Numbered from the stretch's first letter, positions 37,762 through 46,250 are shown. The stretch: DNA of 64,000 nt from Nakamurella flava (GCF_005298075.1 NZ_SZZH01000001.1:868001-932000); one strand, 5' to 3'. Notes: generated from the sequence alone by a model not told the origin. Numbers and translations are program-made.

Positions 37762-38427
37762 GCTGAGAGCGAGCTTCACGCCGAATCCGGCGATGACGGT
37801 GCCCGTCACTCCATCCATGACCCGCCGCGTCCTCGGGCGCTGCAGGATCGATCGGACTCGGCGGGCGACGAGCACGAGGGCCGCTGACCACACCACGCCC
37901 AGGGCGACATGGACGCCGGCCAGCAGCACGCCGAAGGGCAACGGCGAGGCACCGGCGGGGATGAACTGGGGGAGCAGGGCGACGTAGAAGGCGCCCATCT
38001 TGGGGTTCAGCAGATTGGTGGCGGCACCGCGCCGCCAGCCAGCGCGAAAGGCGCCCCGTTCGTCGCCTTTGTCGACCTCCACGCCGTCAGTGCCAGCCGG
38101 GGACACCGGGCTCCCCTGCGGTGCGCCACCCGCATCGCGGCGCGCGGCCCACAGCATCCTCAGGCCCATCCAGACCAGGTACGCCGCGCCGGTCCAGCGC
38201 AGCACCTCGTAGGCCAGGGTGGAGGCGGTGACCACGGCGGTGATGCCCAGCGATGTAGCGACCCCCCAGATCAGGGTGCCGGTCTGAATGCCGGTGACGA
38301 CGCCCCAGGCGCGCCGCGGGTGTCCGGTTGCCGCCGTGCGCACGATCAGGGCGGTGTCCAACCCTGGGGTGACGGTCAGCAGGCCCACAACGAGGATGAA
38401 CGACCACACGGCACTCAGTGTTGTCAC
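37753..38427 (-). CDS. LysE/RhtB-family exporter
   Basis: A 224-residue inner-membrane protein with six hydrophobic segments and the family motif TVTPGLDTALIVRTA near the N-terminus and NLLNPKMGAFYVALLPQF in the middle. Such proteins export amino acids, including cysteine or O-acetylserine (EamB/RhtB). GTG 38427 is used; TTG 38436 in frame is an alternative. It lies 100 bases after the cystine receptor gene on the same strand, with a hairpin between. Confidence 0.85.
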   Translation of the reverse strand: MTTLSAVWSFILVVGLLTVTPGLDTALIVRTAATGHPRRAWGVVTGIQTGTLIWGVATSLGITAVVTASTLAYEVLRWTGAAYLVWMGLRMLWAARRDAGGAPQGSPVSPAGTDGVEVDKGDERGAFRAGWRRGAATNLLNPKMGAFYVALLPQFIPAGASPLPFGVLLAGVHVALGVVWSAALVLVARRVRSILQRPRTRRVMDGVTGTVIAGFGVKLALSSR

Positions 38428-38472
38428 CCGCGGCAAACTACCCGGCGCTGGTTCGTTCCGGAAGCAACCGCC

Positions 38473-38515
38473 GACACCGCCGACCCGGCCCGCGAGGGGC
38501 TGGACCGGCGGTGTC
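38473..38515 (-). terminator. Hairpin between cystine-receptor and LysE genes
   Basis: GACACCGCC and GGCGGTGTC pair across a 25-base loop in the 108-base gap. It may end or weaken transcription of the ABC operon before the exporter gene. Confidence 0.4.
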
Positions 38516-38535
38516 CTTGCACGGCGCCTGGGGGT

Positions 38536-39543
38536 TCAGCCGGTCTTGGGCAGACCCGGCGGGTTGATCTCGGACTTGTCGACGGCCTCGCTGCCGAGCT
38601 GCCAACGGTCGAGAACCTGCTGATAGGTCCCGTTCTCGATGGTGTGGTTGATCGCGGCGGCGTACGCCTGCGCCAGCCCGTTGCCCTTGAGGGACAGCAC
38701 GGCGATCTCGCCCTGCAGGGCGTCTCCGGCACCGGAGAAGGTGCCGATCACCGTGGTCTCGCCGGTGCTGGCCGCGTGGAACTGCGCGGTCGGGTTCGGC
38801 CCGAGATACCCGTCGATGCGGCCCGACGACAGGGCCAGGTAGTAGTCGGTCGAGTTCTGGAAGTACTTGATGTCGATCGGCGCGAGACCGTCCGCCACGT
38901 TCGCCTCGTTCCAGTCGACCAGCAGCTTCTCCTGGTTGGTGCCCGATCCGACGGCGATCACCTTGCCGGCGAGGTCCTTGCGACCGGACACCGTCCACGG
39001 ATCGTCCGCGCGGCTTTCCAGACCGAGGGTGTCCTGCCGGTAGGTGGCGAAGTCGTACTTCTCCTTGCGTTCCTCGGTGACGGTGACATTGGAGATGAAG
39101 GCGTCCGCCTCACCGGAGTCGATGCGGACGAAGTTCTGCGCCCAGTCGGCGGTCCCTTCCTCCACCTGCAGGCCCAGGACGTCGGAGAACAATTCGGCCA
39201 AGTCGACCTCGGAGCCGATCAGGGTGGTGTCGTCGTCGGCGTAGAAACGCAGGGGCGGAGCGGTTCCGGCCGATCCGGTGATGCGGATCGTGCCCCGGTC
39301 CCGGATCTCCTGGGGGACGAGAGCGGCGATGGCGTCGACCTTCTCGGTGCGGATGCGGTTCTGGTCCGGCGTCAGGTTGAACGTCGCCGCCGAGCCGGTC
39401 TGCGCGGCGGCCGGCGACGCGGTGCCGTCACTGGTGCTCGCGGCCGGGGAAGTCGACGAGCCGCCGCCGCAGGCGGCCAGCATCAGAGCCGCGGCCATGA
39501 CGGCCGAGGTCACAGCGGCGCCGCGACGGAGTCGGGTGAGCAT
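38536..39543 (-). CDS. ABC substrate-binding lipoprotein, polar amino acid (cystine) type
   Basis: A 335-residue receptor with lipobox LAAC (lipidated Cys25). The mature domain follows the SBP_bac_3 pattern: IGSEVDLAELFSDVLGL, ADAFISNVTVTEERKEKYDF and LALSSGRIDGYLGPNP. A Ser/Thr/Ala-rich linker follows the lipid anchor. Cystine is the likely ligand given the SAM-IV riboswitch and Cys leader at the operon start. ATG 39543 has an AAAGGAT site. Confidence 0.87.
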   Translation of the reverse strand: MLTRLRRGAAVTSAVMAAALMLAACGGGSSTSPAASTSDGTASPAAAQTGSAATFNLTPDQNRIRTEKVDAIAALVPQEIRDRGTIRITGSAGTAPPLRFYADDDTTLIGSEVDLAELFSDVLGLQVEEGTADWAQNFVRIDSGEADAFISNVTVTEERKEKYDFATYRQDTLGLESRADDPWTVSGRKDLAGKVIAVGSGTNQEKLLVDWNEANVADGLAPIDIKYFQNSTDYYLALSSGRIDGYLGPNPTAQFHAASTGETTVIGTFSGAGDALQGEIAVLSLKGNGLAQAYAAAINHTIENGTYQQVLDRWQLGSEAVDKSEINPPGLPKTG

Positions 39544-39594
39544 GGTGGATCCTTTCGTTGGGGTGGAGCGGCGGGTGACAGGGATTGCCGAGGA

Positions 39595-39665
39595 CCGGGG
39601 GCGGCGCAGGTGCGCGCCCCCGGGTGCGGGAGAGGAAGTCGAGAGGGGGCGCCGGGCTGGCGCCC
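39595..39665 (-). other. Two intercistronic hairpins between ATPase and receptor genes
   Basis: CCGGGGGCG pairs with CGCCCCCGG at 39595-39623, and GGGCGCC with GGCGCCC at 39647-39665. They lie in the 125-base gap between two genes of the cystine ABC operon. They may stabilise or partly end the transcript, setting receptor-to-membrane-subunit ratio. Confidence 0.5.
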
Positions 39666-39668
39666 GGA

Positions 39669-40490
39669 TCAAAGGACGGCCTGCAGGAAGGCGCGGGTCC
39701 GGTCCTGGGCGGGACGGTCGAGAACCTGGGCGGGCGGCCCTTCCTCGACGACGACACCCTGATCCATGAAGACGATCCGGTCGGCGGTCTCCCGGGCGAA
39801 GGCGATCTCGTGGGTGACGATGACCAGGGTCCGGCCCTGGGCGGCGAGATCCCGGATCACGGCGAGGACCTCGCCGACCAGTTCCGGATCCAGGGCCGAG
39901 GTCGGTTCGTCGAAGAGCAGGACCTCGGGCTCCAGAGCCAGCGCCCGGGCGATGGCCACCCGCTGCTGCTGGCCGCCGGACAGCTGCCGGGGATAGGCGT
40001 CGGCCTTGTCGGCCACCCCCACCGCGGCGAGCAACTCCCTGGCCCGGTCGAGCACCTCCTCCCGGGGACGGCGTTGCGCGGAGCCCGGCGCCTCGACGAC
40101 GTTCTGCAGCACCGTCAGATGCGGGAAGAGGTTGAAGTTCTGGAACACGAAGCCCACTTTGACGCGTTGACGCAGGATGTCCCGCTCGGAGAGTTCGTGC
40201 AGCCGGGTGCCCTGCAGGCGGTAGCCGATGGGTTCGGCACCCACCAGGATCAGACCCTGGTCGACCTTCTCGAGGTGGTTGATACAGCGGAGCAGGGTGG
40301 ACTTGCCCGAGCCGGACGGTCCGATGATGGCGACCACCTCGCCCCGTCGAACCCGCAAGTCGATGCCGTCCAGCACGGTGAGCTTGCCGTAGGACTTGTG
40401 CACACCGAAGATCTCCAGGGCGTCCGCCGAGTCGGCCGGTGCCGGGGCTCCGGAGCGGCGGCCGCGCAGCCGGTCGAACAGGCCGCTCAT
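39669..40490 (-). CDS. ABC transporter ATP-binding protein, cystine/polar amino acid type
   Basis: A 273-residue ATPase with Walker A GPSGSGKST, Q-loop FVFQNFNLFPHLTVLQNV (a hallmark of polar amino acid importers such as GlnQ and TcyC), signature LSGGQQQR, Walker B VLLFDEPTSALD and switch VTHEIAFA. A 30-residue polar N-terminus precedes the domain. ATG 40490 overlaps the permease stop. Confidence 0.93.
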   Translation of the reverse strand: MSGLFDRLRGRRSGAPAPADSADALEIFGVHKSYGKLTVLDGIDLRVRRGEVVAIIGPSGSGKSTLLRCINHLEKVDQGLILVGAEPIGYRLQGTRLHELSERDILRQRVKVGFVFQNFNLFPHLTVLQNVVEAPGSAQRRPREEVLDRARELLAAVGVADKADAYPRQLSGGQQQRVAIARALALEPEVLLFDEPTSALDPELVGEVLAVIRDLAAQGRTLVIVTHEIAFARETADRIVFMDQGVVVEEGPPAQVLDRPAQDRTRAFLQAVL

Positions 40491-41443
40491 CGGGCGTCTC
40501 CGTTCACCCGAGCGCGCAGGCGCTGCCAGGGAGTCGGCGGCAGGGTGCGCACGGCCCCCTTGGCGTAGTGCCGCTCCACGTAGTACTGGACGACCGACAG
40601 GGCCGTGGTCAGCACGATGTACCAGACGGTGGCGACCATGAGCAGCGGGACGACCCGCCCGTTGCGGCCGTAGATGACCTGCACCTGGTAGAAGAGCTCG
40701 GCGATCGCCATGGTGGAGACGATGGACGTGCCCTTGAACAGGCTGATCACCTCGTTGGCGGCGTTCGGCAGGATGCCGCGCATGGCCTGGGGCAGCACGA
40801 TGCGGAAGAACTGCCGCCGGCGGGGCAGGCCCAACGCGGCCGCCGCCTCCAGTTGACCGGGGTCGACCGAGAGGATGCCGCCGCGGATGATCTCGGCGGA
40901 GTAGGCGGCCTGGTGCAGCCCGAGACCGATGACGGCGGCGGCCATCCCACTGATCGTGGAGTTGACGTCGACGCTGAACAGGCCGGGTCCGAACGGCACC
41001 CCGATCGAGATGCTCTGGTAGAGGTAGGCGATGTTGAACCAGAACAGCAGTTGCACGATCAACGGGATCGAGCGGAAGGCCCAGACGTAGGTCCACGAGA
41101 TCGTCTGCAGCACCGGGTTCTTCGACAGGCGGGCGGCTGCCAGTGCGATACCGAGCGCGAAACCGAGCACGGTGCCGTAGATGGTGAGCTGCACCGTCAG
41201 CCACAGGGCCCGCAGCACCGCGGGAGCGGTGAAGTAGTCGGCGAACGCGGGCCAGTCCCAGCCGGGGTTGGTGATGAGACCGTTGACGAACTGGGCGACC
41301 AGGACGAGCGCGCCGGCGGCCGCGGCCCACCGCCAGGGGTGGCGGGACCGGACGACGGTCAGGCTCGACGGGTCGAGGGACGATGAGCGCGGGTCGGCAT
41401 CGGGATGCGACGCCCCCGGATGCTCGATGAGCGAAGAGGACAT
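40487..41443 (-). CDS. ABC transporter permease, cystine/polar amino acid type
   Basis: A 318-residue membrane subunit with five to six segments and the His/Glu/Gln-type permease landmarks: WLTVQLTIYGTVLGF, VWAFRSIPLIVQLLFW and the ATPase loop QLEAAAALGLPRRRQFFRIV. The N-terminus has about 40 extra polar residues. ATG 41443 is chosen over an upstream in-frame start that would run into the attenuator hairpin. First structural gene after the SAM-IV/leader region. Confidence 0.9.
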   Translation of the reverse strand: MSSSLIEHPGASHPDADPRSSSLDPSSLTVVRSRHPWRWAAAAGALVLVAQFVNGLITNPGWDWPAFADYFTAPAVLRALWLTVQLTIYGTVLGFALGIALAAARLSKNPVLQTISWTYVWAFRSIPLIVQLLFWFNIAYLYQSISIGVPFGPGLFSVDVNSTISGMAAAVIGLGLHQAAYSAEIIRGGILSVDPGQLEAAAALGLPRRRQFFRIVLPQAMRGILPNAANEVISLFKGTSIVSTMAIAELFYQVQVIYGRNGRVVPLLMVATVWYIVLTTALSVVQYYVERHYAKGAVRTLPPTPWQRLRARVNGDAR

Positions 41444-41531
41444 GACGGCTTTCGGGCCGGGCCCCGTAAGGGGTGCGACGGACAGGCATCGGGTCGGGTG
41501 GCGGACGCGATGACCGGGACACGGGTCGCTG

Positions 41532-41562
41532 CCGTGGTGGTCGCCGGCGACGACCACCACGG
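41532..41562 (-). terminator. Attenuator-like hairpin between Cys leader and ABC permease
   Basis: A perfect 12-bp stem (CCGTGGTGGTCG and complement) with a seven-base loop lies 83 bases after the leader peptide stop and 88 before the permease start. It is the strongest structure in this leader and the natural candidate for conditional termination. Confidence 0.7.
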
Positions 41563-41645
41563 GAGGACGCAAGATCAGCGCGCCGAGAAGACCGGCAGCG
41601 CAACAGAAGTGGTCGCCGAAGGGACCGGTTCAGCGCAGAGCTGGG

Positions 41646-41780
41646 TCAGCCGGCCGGACACAGGGCGCTGGACACGCGCTGCAGGTCGATGTGCCGGCGG
41701 CAGGAGCGGTCGCTGGCCGCGGCCAGGAAGCAGGCGCACAGGCCGGCGAACACGCGTGGTGTCGCGTCGATACGCGTCAT
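41646..41780 (-). CDS. Cysteine-sensing leader peptide (RRHIDLQRVSSALC type)
   Basis: A 44-residue peptide from ATG 41780, ending CRRHIDLQRVSSALCPAG then stop. The C-terminal block is nearly the same as in the leader at 23839-23949, despite unrelated sequence before it. It holds four cysteines, two in GLCACFL, one before the arginine pair and one near the end. It lies between the second SAM-IV riboswitch and the cystine-type ABC genes. A GGAGG site lies 11 bases before the ATG. Confidence 0.82.
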   Translation of the reverse strand: MTRIDATPRVFAGLCACFLAAASDRSCRRHIDLQRVSSALCPAG

Positions 41781-41810
41781 GGTGGATTGAGCCCTCCCGT
41801 CGTCCGGTAG

Positions 41811-41829
41811 GGGCTCCGTCGCGGAGCCC
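41811..41829 (-). promoter_or_regulatory. Expression-platform hairpin after second SAM-IV
   Basis: GGGCTCCG and CGGAGCCC form an eight-bp stem around a three-base loop at the 3' edge of the aptamer, the same place as the 23800-23817 hairpin. Confidence 0.55.
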
Positions 41830-41936
41830 GTGCTTGCCGGCATCATTCGACCGGCCAGGTCCTCACCCGGAGCACCCCACCACGGACGGAGGGTTGCCGA
41901 TCAGCAAGCCGGGGCTGTGCGCTGATACTCGTGACC
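41824..41936 (-). promoter_or_regulatory. SAM-IV riboswitch (second copy)
   Basis: On the minus strand it reads GGTCACGAG, CAGCGCACAGCCCCGGCTTG, CGGCAACCCTCC, GGGGTGCTCCGGGTGA, GGACCTGG, then a variable stem and GCAAGCACGGG. These blocks match the first copy and the mycobacterial SAM-IV consensus. Differences from the first copy fall mostly in variable stems. It controls the cystine-type ABC operon. Confidence 0.94.
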
Positions 41937-41943
41937 TGCCGCG

Positions 41944-41972
41944 ACCATAAGACATGGCGGCGGGTCGGTCAA
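41944..41972 (-). promoter_or_regulatory. Sigma-70-type promoter of the cystine ABC operon
   Basis: On the minus strand: TTGACC (41972-41967), 17-base spacer, TATGGT (41949-41944). The aptamer starts at 41936, seven bases downstream of the -10 box. Same -35 and spacing as the promoter at 23652-23680. Confidence 0.75.
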
Positions 41973-42412
41973 CCTGGTGCTCGAAGCTCGAAGCATGACG
42001 ACCGCCACCGTCAGACGCATTCCGTCGCAACGATTTCCGGCCAGCCGCCTGATCCGCGACGGTCGGGGGTGGTGTTGCCCACGATCTGCTGTCCGGAGTT
42101 GAACATCGGTCAAATCAGCCCGTACCGTCGCCGGGTGCGTGCTGGTGCCCCGATCGACCGACCCCGTGAACCACGGGTGTCGCAGTTGACGCCGCCGGCC
42201 CTGTTCTCCCACGCCGTGACGCCCGGCCGGCTCTGTACCGGCGACTGAACAGGCGCACTGCACTTCCGCGACGGACATCAGCGGCGACCAGTCTTCCGCA
42301 CCCCTCGGGTGTGTCGGAGATGACGTGGTGACGCCCGCAGTCAGTCGAACTCGCCGCTTCCCATCCTGACCCGACCGGGCGATCGCGCCCGGCGCTCCCG
42401 AGAGGTACCCGC
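41973..42412 (+). other. Gene-free leader region before metQ
   Basis: About 440 bases without a convincing gene. A possible promoter is TTGAAC (42099-42104), 18-base spacer, TACCGT (42123-42128). A GTG at 42135, where transcription would start, opens a 37-codon frame to 42248 that could be a leaderless uORF. A seven-bp hairpin (CCGGGCG/CGCCCGG) at 42375-42392 precedes the GAGAGG ribosome site. I find no SAM-IV, SAM-I or Cys-leader signature here. Confidence 0.4.
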
Positions 42413-43366
42413 ATGTCCACCGGATCCGACACCCCCGACCAGCCCTCACTCCCGCCGCGGCTGCCTGATCGCCGTCAGTCCCGTCGCGGCCTGCTCGTCG
42501 GCGCCGCCGTCTCAGCGGTGGCCGTCGTCGTCGCCGCCACCCTGCTGATCGTCAACCTCACCAAGTCGGGCGACGACAAGGCGGTGGTGCGCGTCGGCAC
42601 CACCGAGGCCAGCGCCGACTACTGGCCGATCCTGAAGAACCTGGCCAGCCAGAACGGCATCGACCTGCAGACCGTGAATTTCGGCGACTACACCCAGGCC
42701 AACCCGGCGCTCGCCCAGGGGCAGATCGACCTGAACCTGTTCCAGCACCTGCTGTTCCTCGCCAACTACAACGTCTCGGCCGGTCAGACCCTCACCCCGA
42801 TCGGTTCGACCGTCGTCGTGCCCCTGGGGCTGTACTCGAACCGATACACCGCGCTTGACCAGATCCCGGCCGGGGGTCAGGTGGCCATCCCTAACGACCC
42901 GACCAACCAGGCCCGGGCGCTGCTCGTGCTCCAGCAGGCCGGTCTCATCTCGCTGACCGGGGGCGGCACCGTGCTGTCGACCCCGGCCGACGTCGACACC
43001 GCCGCCTCCAAGGTGACGGTGGTCCCGGTGGACGCCCAGCAGACGGTGACCTCGTTGTCCTCGGTCGACGCCGCGGTCGTCAACAACAACTTCGCGCTGG
43101 ACGCCAAGCTCGATCCGTCCAAGGCGCTGTACAACGACGATCCGTCCAAGCCGGCCGCGGAGCCATACATCAACGCGTTCGTCGCCCGCGACGCGGACAA
43201 GGCCAACCCCACGTACCTCAAGCTCGTCGAGCTCTACCACGACCCATCGGTGACCGATGCCGTCGTGAAGGCCTCGCAGGGCACGGCCGTGATCGTCGAT
43301 CGTCCCGAGGCCGACCTGCAGACCATCCTGGGCCAGCTCCAGGACACCGTCCGCAGCGCGCAGTGA
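42413..43366 (+). CDS. metQ: Methionine ABC transporter substrate-binding protein
   Basis: A 317-residue NlpA-family receptor. VRVGTTEASADYWPILKN, ALAQGQIDLNLFQHLLFL and AIPNDPTNQARALLVLQQAG are typical of MetQ. Unlike most MetQ proteins it has no lipobox cysteine: residues about 27-49 form a single hydrophobic anchor after a basic QSRRG segment, so it is probably membrane-tethered by a helix. First of a metQ-metN-metI operon. Confidence 0.9.
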   Translation: MSTGSDTPDQPSLPPRLPDRRQSRRGLLVGAAVSAVAVVVAATLLIVNLTKSGDDKAVVRVGTTEASADYWPILKNLASQNGIDLQTVNFGDYTQANPALAQGQIDLNLFQHLLFLANYNVSAGQTLTPIGSTVVVPLGLYSNRYTALDQIPAGGQVAIPNDPTNQARALLVLQQAGLISLTGGGTVLSTPADVDTAASKVTVVPVDAQQTVTSLSSVDAAVVNNNFALDAKLDPSKALYNDDPSKPAAEPYINAFVARDADKANPTYLKLVELYHDPSVTDAVVKASQGTAVIVDRPEADLQTILGQLQDTVRSAQ

Positions 43367-43394
43367 CCCGGCTCTCGGCAGACGGGGAGGCACC

Positions 43395-44426
43395 ATGACC
43401 ACAACACCACTGATCCAGTTCCGCGACGTGGGCAAGACCTTCGGCACCGGTCCGGCAACTGTCACTGCCCTGCAATCCATCTCGCTCGACATCGACGCCG
43501 GCGAGATCTTCGCCATCATCGGCGGATCGGGCGCCGGCAAGAGCACGCTGGTGCGGCTGATCAACGCCCTGGAGAAGGTCACGTCGGGTTCGCTGCAGGT
43601 GCAGGGAACGGACATCACCACGTTGTCCGAACGCGAACTGCGAACGGTCCGCTCCGGCATGGGCATGGTCTTCCAGCAGTTCAACCTGCTGCGCTCGCGC
43701 ACCGTCTTCGGGAACGTCGCCTATCCGCTGAAGGTCGCCGGGTGGTCGAAGGAGAGGCAGAAGGAGCGGGTGACCGAGCTCCTGCATTTCGTCGGCCTCC
43801 TCGAGAAGGCCTGGGCCTACCCGGACCAGCTCTCCGGTGGCCAGAAGCAACGGGTCGGCATCGCCCGCGCGCTGGCCACCAACCCGGCCATTCTGCTGGC
43901 CGACGAGGCCACCAGCGCGCTGGACCCGGAGACCACCCAGGACGTGCTCCGGCTCCTGGCCCGGGTCAATTCCGAGCTGGGGATCACCGTCGTGGTCATC
44001 ACCCACGAGATGGACGTGGTGCGCGCGATCGCCGACCGCGTCGCCGTGCTCGAGAAGGGCCGACTCATCGAGGTGGGCACCGTGTACGACGTGTTCTCCG
44101 CGCCGAAAGCGGCGACCACCCGGGCGTTCGTGGAATCGGCCCTGCGGGATCGTCCGCAACCCGAGGACATCGAGCGCCTCCGGCAGAGCTACCCCGGCCG
44201 GCTGGTGTCGGTCGACGTCACCGCCGGCGACCAGCTGGGCCGGGTGCTGACCGCCCGGGCCAGGGTCAGCGACCTCGAGTTCGACGTCGTCTTCGGCGGC
44301 ATCACATCCTTGCGGGACGGCTCGTTCGGCAACATCACGCTGGCGTTGTCGGGATCGGACGCCGCGGTCGACGCGACGGTGGCCGAGCTGCGGACCGTCA
44401 CCACCGTGGAGGAGGTGACCGGATGA
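43395..44426 (+). CDS. metN: Methionine ABC transporter ATP-binding protein with NIL domain
   Basis: A 343-residue ATPase: Walker A GGSGAGKST, signature LSGGQKQR, Walker B ILLADEATSALD, switch ITHEMDVV. The C-terminal about 80 residues are a NIL regulatory domain (SDLEFDVVFGGITSLRDGSF), which in E. coli MetN binds methionine and inhibits import. Starts 28 bases after metQ; its stop overlaps the metI start. Confidence 0.95.
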   Translation: MTTTPLIQFRDVGKTFGTGPATVTALQSISLDIDAGEIFAIIGGSGAGKSTLVRLINALEKVTSGSLQVQGTDITTLSERELRTVRSGMGMVFQQFNLLRSRTVFGNVAYPLKVAGWSKERQKERVTELLHFVGLLEKAWAYPDQLSGGQKQRVGIARALATNPAILLADEATSALDPETTQDVLRLLARVNSELGITVVVITHEMDVVRAIADRVAVLEKGRLIEVGTVYDVFSAPKAATTRAFVESALRDRPQPEDIERLRQSYPGRLVSVDVTAGDQLGRVLTARARVSDLEFDVVFGGITSLRDGSFGNITLALSGSDAAVDATVAELRTVTTVEEVTG

Positions 44427-45085
44427 ACGAGGACTGGAGCGTCCTCGGACCGGTCTTTGCGACGTCCATCGTCCAGACCCTGGTGATGGTCACCGTCACC
44501 ATGCTGCTGGGCGGGTTCTTCGGCCTGGTGCTCGGCGTCCTGCTGTACACCACCCGACGGGGCGGCCTGCTGGCCAACCGGCCCGCGTCCGCCATCCTGA
44601 ACGTGCTGGTCAACATCGTCCGGCCGATCCCGTTCATCATCTTCATCACCGCGGTGGGGCCGCTGACGCTGGCCGCGATGGGGACGACGATCGGCACGGC
44701 GGCGGCGATCTTCCCGCTCACGCTGGCCGCCTCGTTCGGCATCTCCCGGATCGTCGAGCAGAACCTGGTGACCATCGACCCGGGCGTGATCGAAGCGGCC
44801 CGGGCCATGGGCGCCGGTCCGTGGCGGATCATCACCACCCTGCTCATCCCGGAGGCCCTCGGGCCGCTGATCCTCGGCTACACGTTCGTCTTCGTGGCCG
44901 TGGTCGACATGACGGCGGTGGCCGGCGCGGTCGGCGGCGGGGGCCTGGGCAACTTCGCCATCACCTACGGCTACCAGCGCTTCAACTGGGTGGTCACCTG
45001 GATCGCGGTGCTGGCCATCATCGTGCTGGTCCAGCTGGCCCAGTTCCTCGGCAACGCGCTGGCCGCCCGGGCGTTGCGTCGTTGA
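44423..45085 (+). CDS. metI: Methionine ABC transporter permease
   Basis: A 220-residue, five-segment membrane subunit. The MetI landmarks RPIPFIIFITAVGPLT and IDPGVIEAARAMGAGPW are clear, and AGAVGGGGLGNFAITYGYQRF is the family's C-terminal signature. ATGA overlap with metN. Ends the operon; a hairpin separates it from the convergent ligase gene. Confidence 0.95.
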   Translation: MNEDWSVLGPVFATSIVQTLVMVTVTMLLGGFFGLVLGVLLYTTRRGGLLANRPASAILNVLVNIVRPIPFIIFITAVGPLTLAAMGTTIGTAAAIFPLTLAASFGISRIVEQNLVTIDPGVIEAARAMGAGPWRIITTLLIPEALGPLILGYTFVFVAVVDMTAVAGAVGGGGLGNFAITYGYQRFNWVVTWIAVLAIIVLVQLAQFLGNALAARALRR

Positions 45086-45100
45086 ACCGGCGCGAGGGTG

Positions 45101-45124
45101 ACCCGGCGGGTCAGTCCGCCGGGT
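45101..45124. terminator. Bidirectional terminator hairpin after metI
   Basis: ACCCGGCGG and CCGCCGGGT pair around GTCAGT. It lies between convergent metI and the ligase gene and overlaps the latter's stop codon. Confidence 0.7.
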
Positions 45125-46250
45125 GTCCCTCGCGCAGTTCCCGGACCAACGCGGCGACGACGGCCTTGAGGCTGCCCTCGTTGGCGCGGGCCACGGCCAG
45201 CTGCCGCTGGTAGCTGGCTCCGTGTTCGACGATGTGCAGGATGTCCTGCAGCTCGTTCACGCAGTCCAGGTCGGCGGCGACCGGTTCCAGCACGCCGATC
45301 AGCCGGCGCAGGTCGTCACCGACAAGAAGCTCGTCGCCGGAACGGTTCTGGATGATGATGGCGTCCATCCCGTACCGGGCGGCGCGCCACTTGTTCTCCC
45401 GGACGAACCACGGGGGCAGGGTCGGGATCTCGCGACCGGCGTCCAGTTCGCGGGACAGGTACTCGACCAGGCACTGGGTGAGCGCGGCGATCGACCCGAT
45501 CTCGCTGGCCGTCGAGATGCCGTCGAAGGTACGGATCTCGATCGTGCCCCACTTCGGGGACGGGCGGATGTCGAACCGCAGCTCGCTGAACACGTCGATG
45601 ACCCCGGTGTGCAGCAGGTCGTCCACCATCGCCTCGTACTGGGTCCAGTCCGACAGTTGCGGGGGGAGTCCGGCGGTCGGCAACTGCTGGAACATCAGCG
45701 CGCGGTTCGAGGCGTAGCCGGTGGTCTCGCCGGACCAGAACGGGCTCGAGGCGCTGAGGGCCTGGAAGTGCGGGACGTAGGTGAGCAGTCCGTCGATGAT
45801 CGGCAGCACCTTGTCGCGGTCCTCGATACCGACGTGCACGTGCACGCCCCAGATCATCATCTGCCGGCCCCACCAGCGGGTCCGGTCGATGAGGGTGTCG
45901 TAACGGTGGTTGCCCGGGGTGACCTGCTGGCCGAACCACTGACTGAACGGGTGGGTGCCCGAGGACATGAGCTGCACCCCCATCGGCTCGGCGAACCGGT
46001 AGACCCGGTCGACCATGGCGGTCAGGTCGGCCACCGCGTGGCCGACGCGGTGGTGCGGGGCGCTGACGATCTCGACGGTGTTGGTGAGCAGCTCGCCGGT
46101 GACGTGCGGAAAACCCTCCGCCGCACCGAGCCGGGCGAGCAGTTCGGGGGCGGCGGGGGAGAGTTCGCCACTGCGCCGGTCGACGCAGGCGATCTCCCAC
46201 TCGAGACCGACCCGGGACCGCTCGGACGCGGCGAAATCGATGGTGCCCAT
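45111..46250 (-). CDS. Glutamate-cysteine ligase-like carboxylate-amine ligase (GCS2 family)
   Basis: A 379-residue enzyme of the YbdK/GCS2 family, close to Rv0433. Landmarks are GLEWEIACVD (metal and nucleotide site), IWGVHVHVGIEDRD and EIRTFDGISTASEIGS. Family members join the glutamate gamma-carboxyl to cysteine or related amines. ATG 46250 starts at the conserved TIDFAASE segment; a longer in-frame extension upstream is low-complexity and rejected. Next to methionine uptake genes, a thiol-related role fits but true gamma-glutamylcysteine synthesis is unproven. Confidence 0.87.
   Translation of the reverse strand: MGTIDFAASERSRVGLEWEIACVDRRSGELSPAAPELLARLGAAEGFPHVTGELLTNTVEIVSAPHHRVGHAVADLTAMVDRVYRFAEPMGVQLMSSGTHPFSQWFGQQVTPGNHRYDTLIDRTRWWGRQMMIWGVHVHVGIEDRDKVLPIIDGLLTYVPHFQALSASSPFWSGETTGYASNRALMFQQLPTAGLPPQLSDWTQYEAMVDDLLHTGVIDVFSELRFDIRPSPKWGTIEIRTFDGISTASEIGSIAALTQCLVEYLSRELDAGREIPTLPPWFVRENKWRAARYGMDAIIIQNRSGDELLVGDDLRRLIGVLEPVAADLDCVNELQDILHIVEHGASYQRQLAVARANEGSLKAVVAALVRELREGHPAD

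Noticed and set aside
42000-42412. A third SAM riboswitch before metQ
   Set aside because: None of the SAM-IV blocks (CCCCGGCTTG, GGCAACCCTCC, GGTGA) nor SAM-I core motifs are present.
41901-42449. Long minus-strand frame upstream of metQ
   Set aside because: It runs through the second SAM-IV riboswitch and its promoter and has no family likeness; its last residues merely translate the aptamer.
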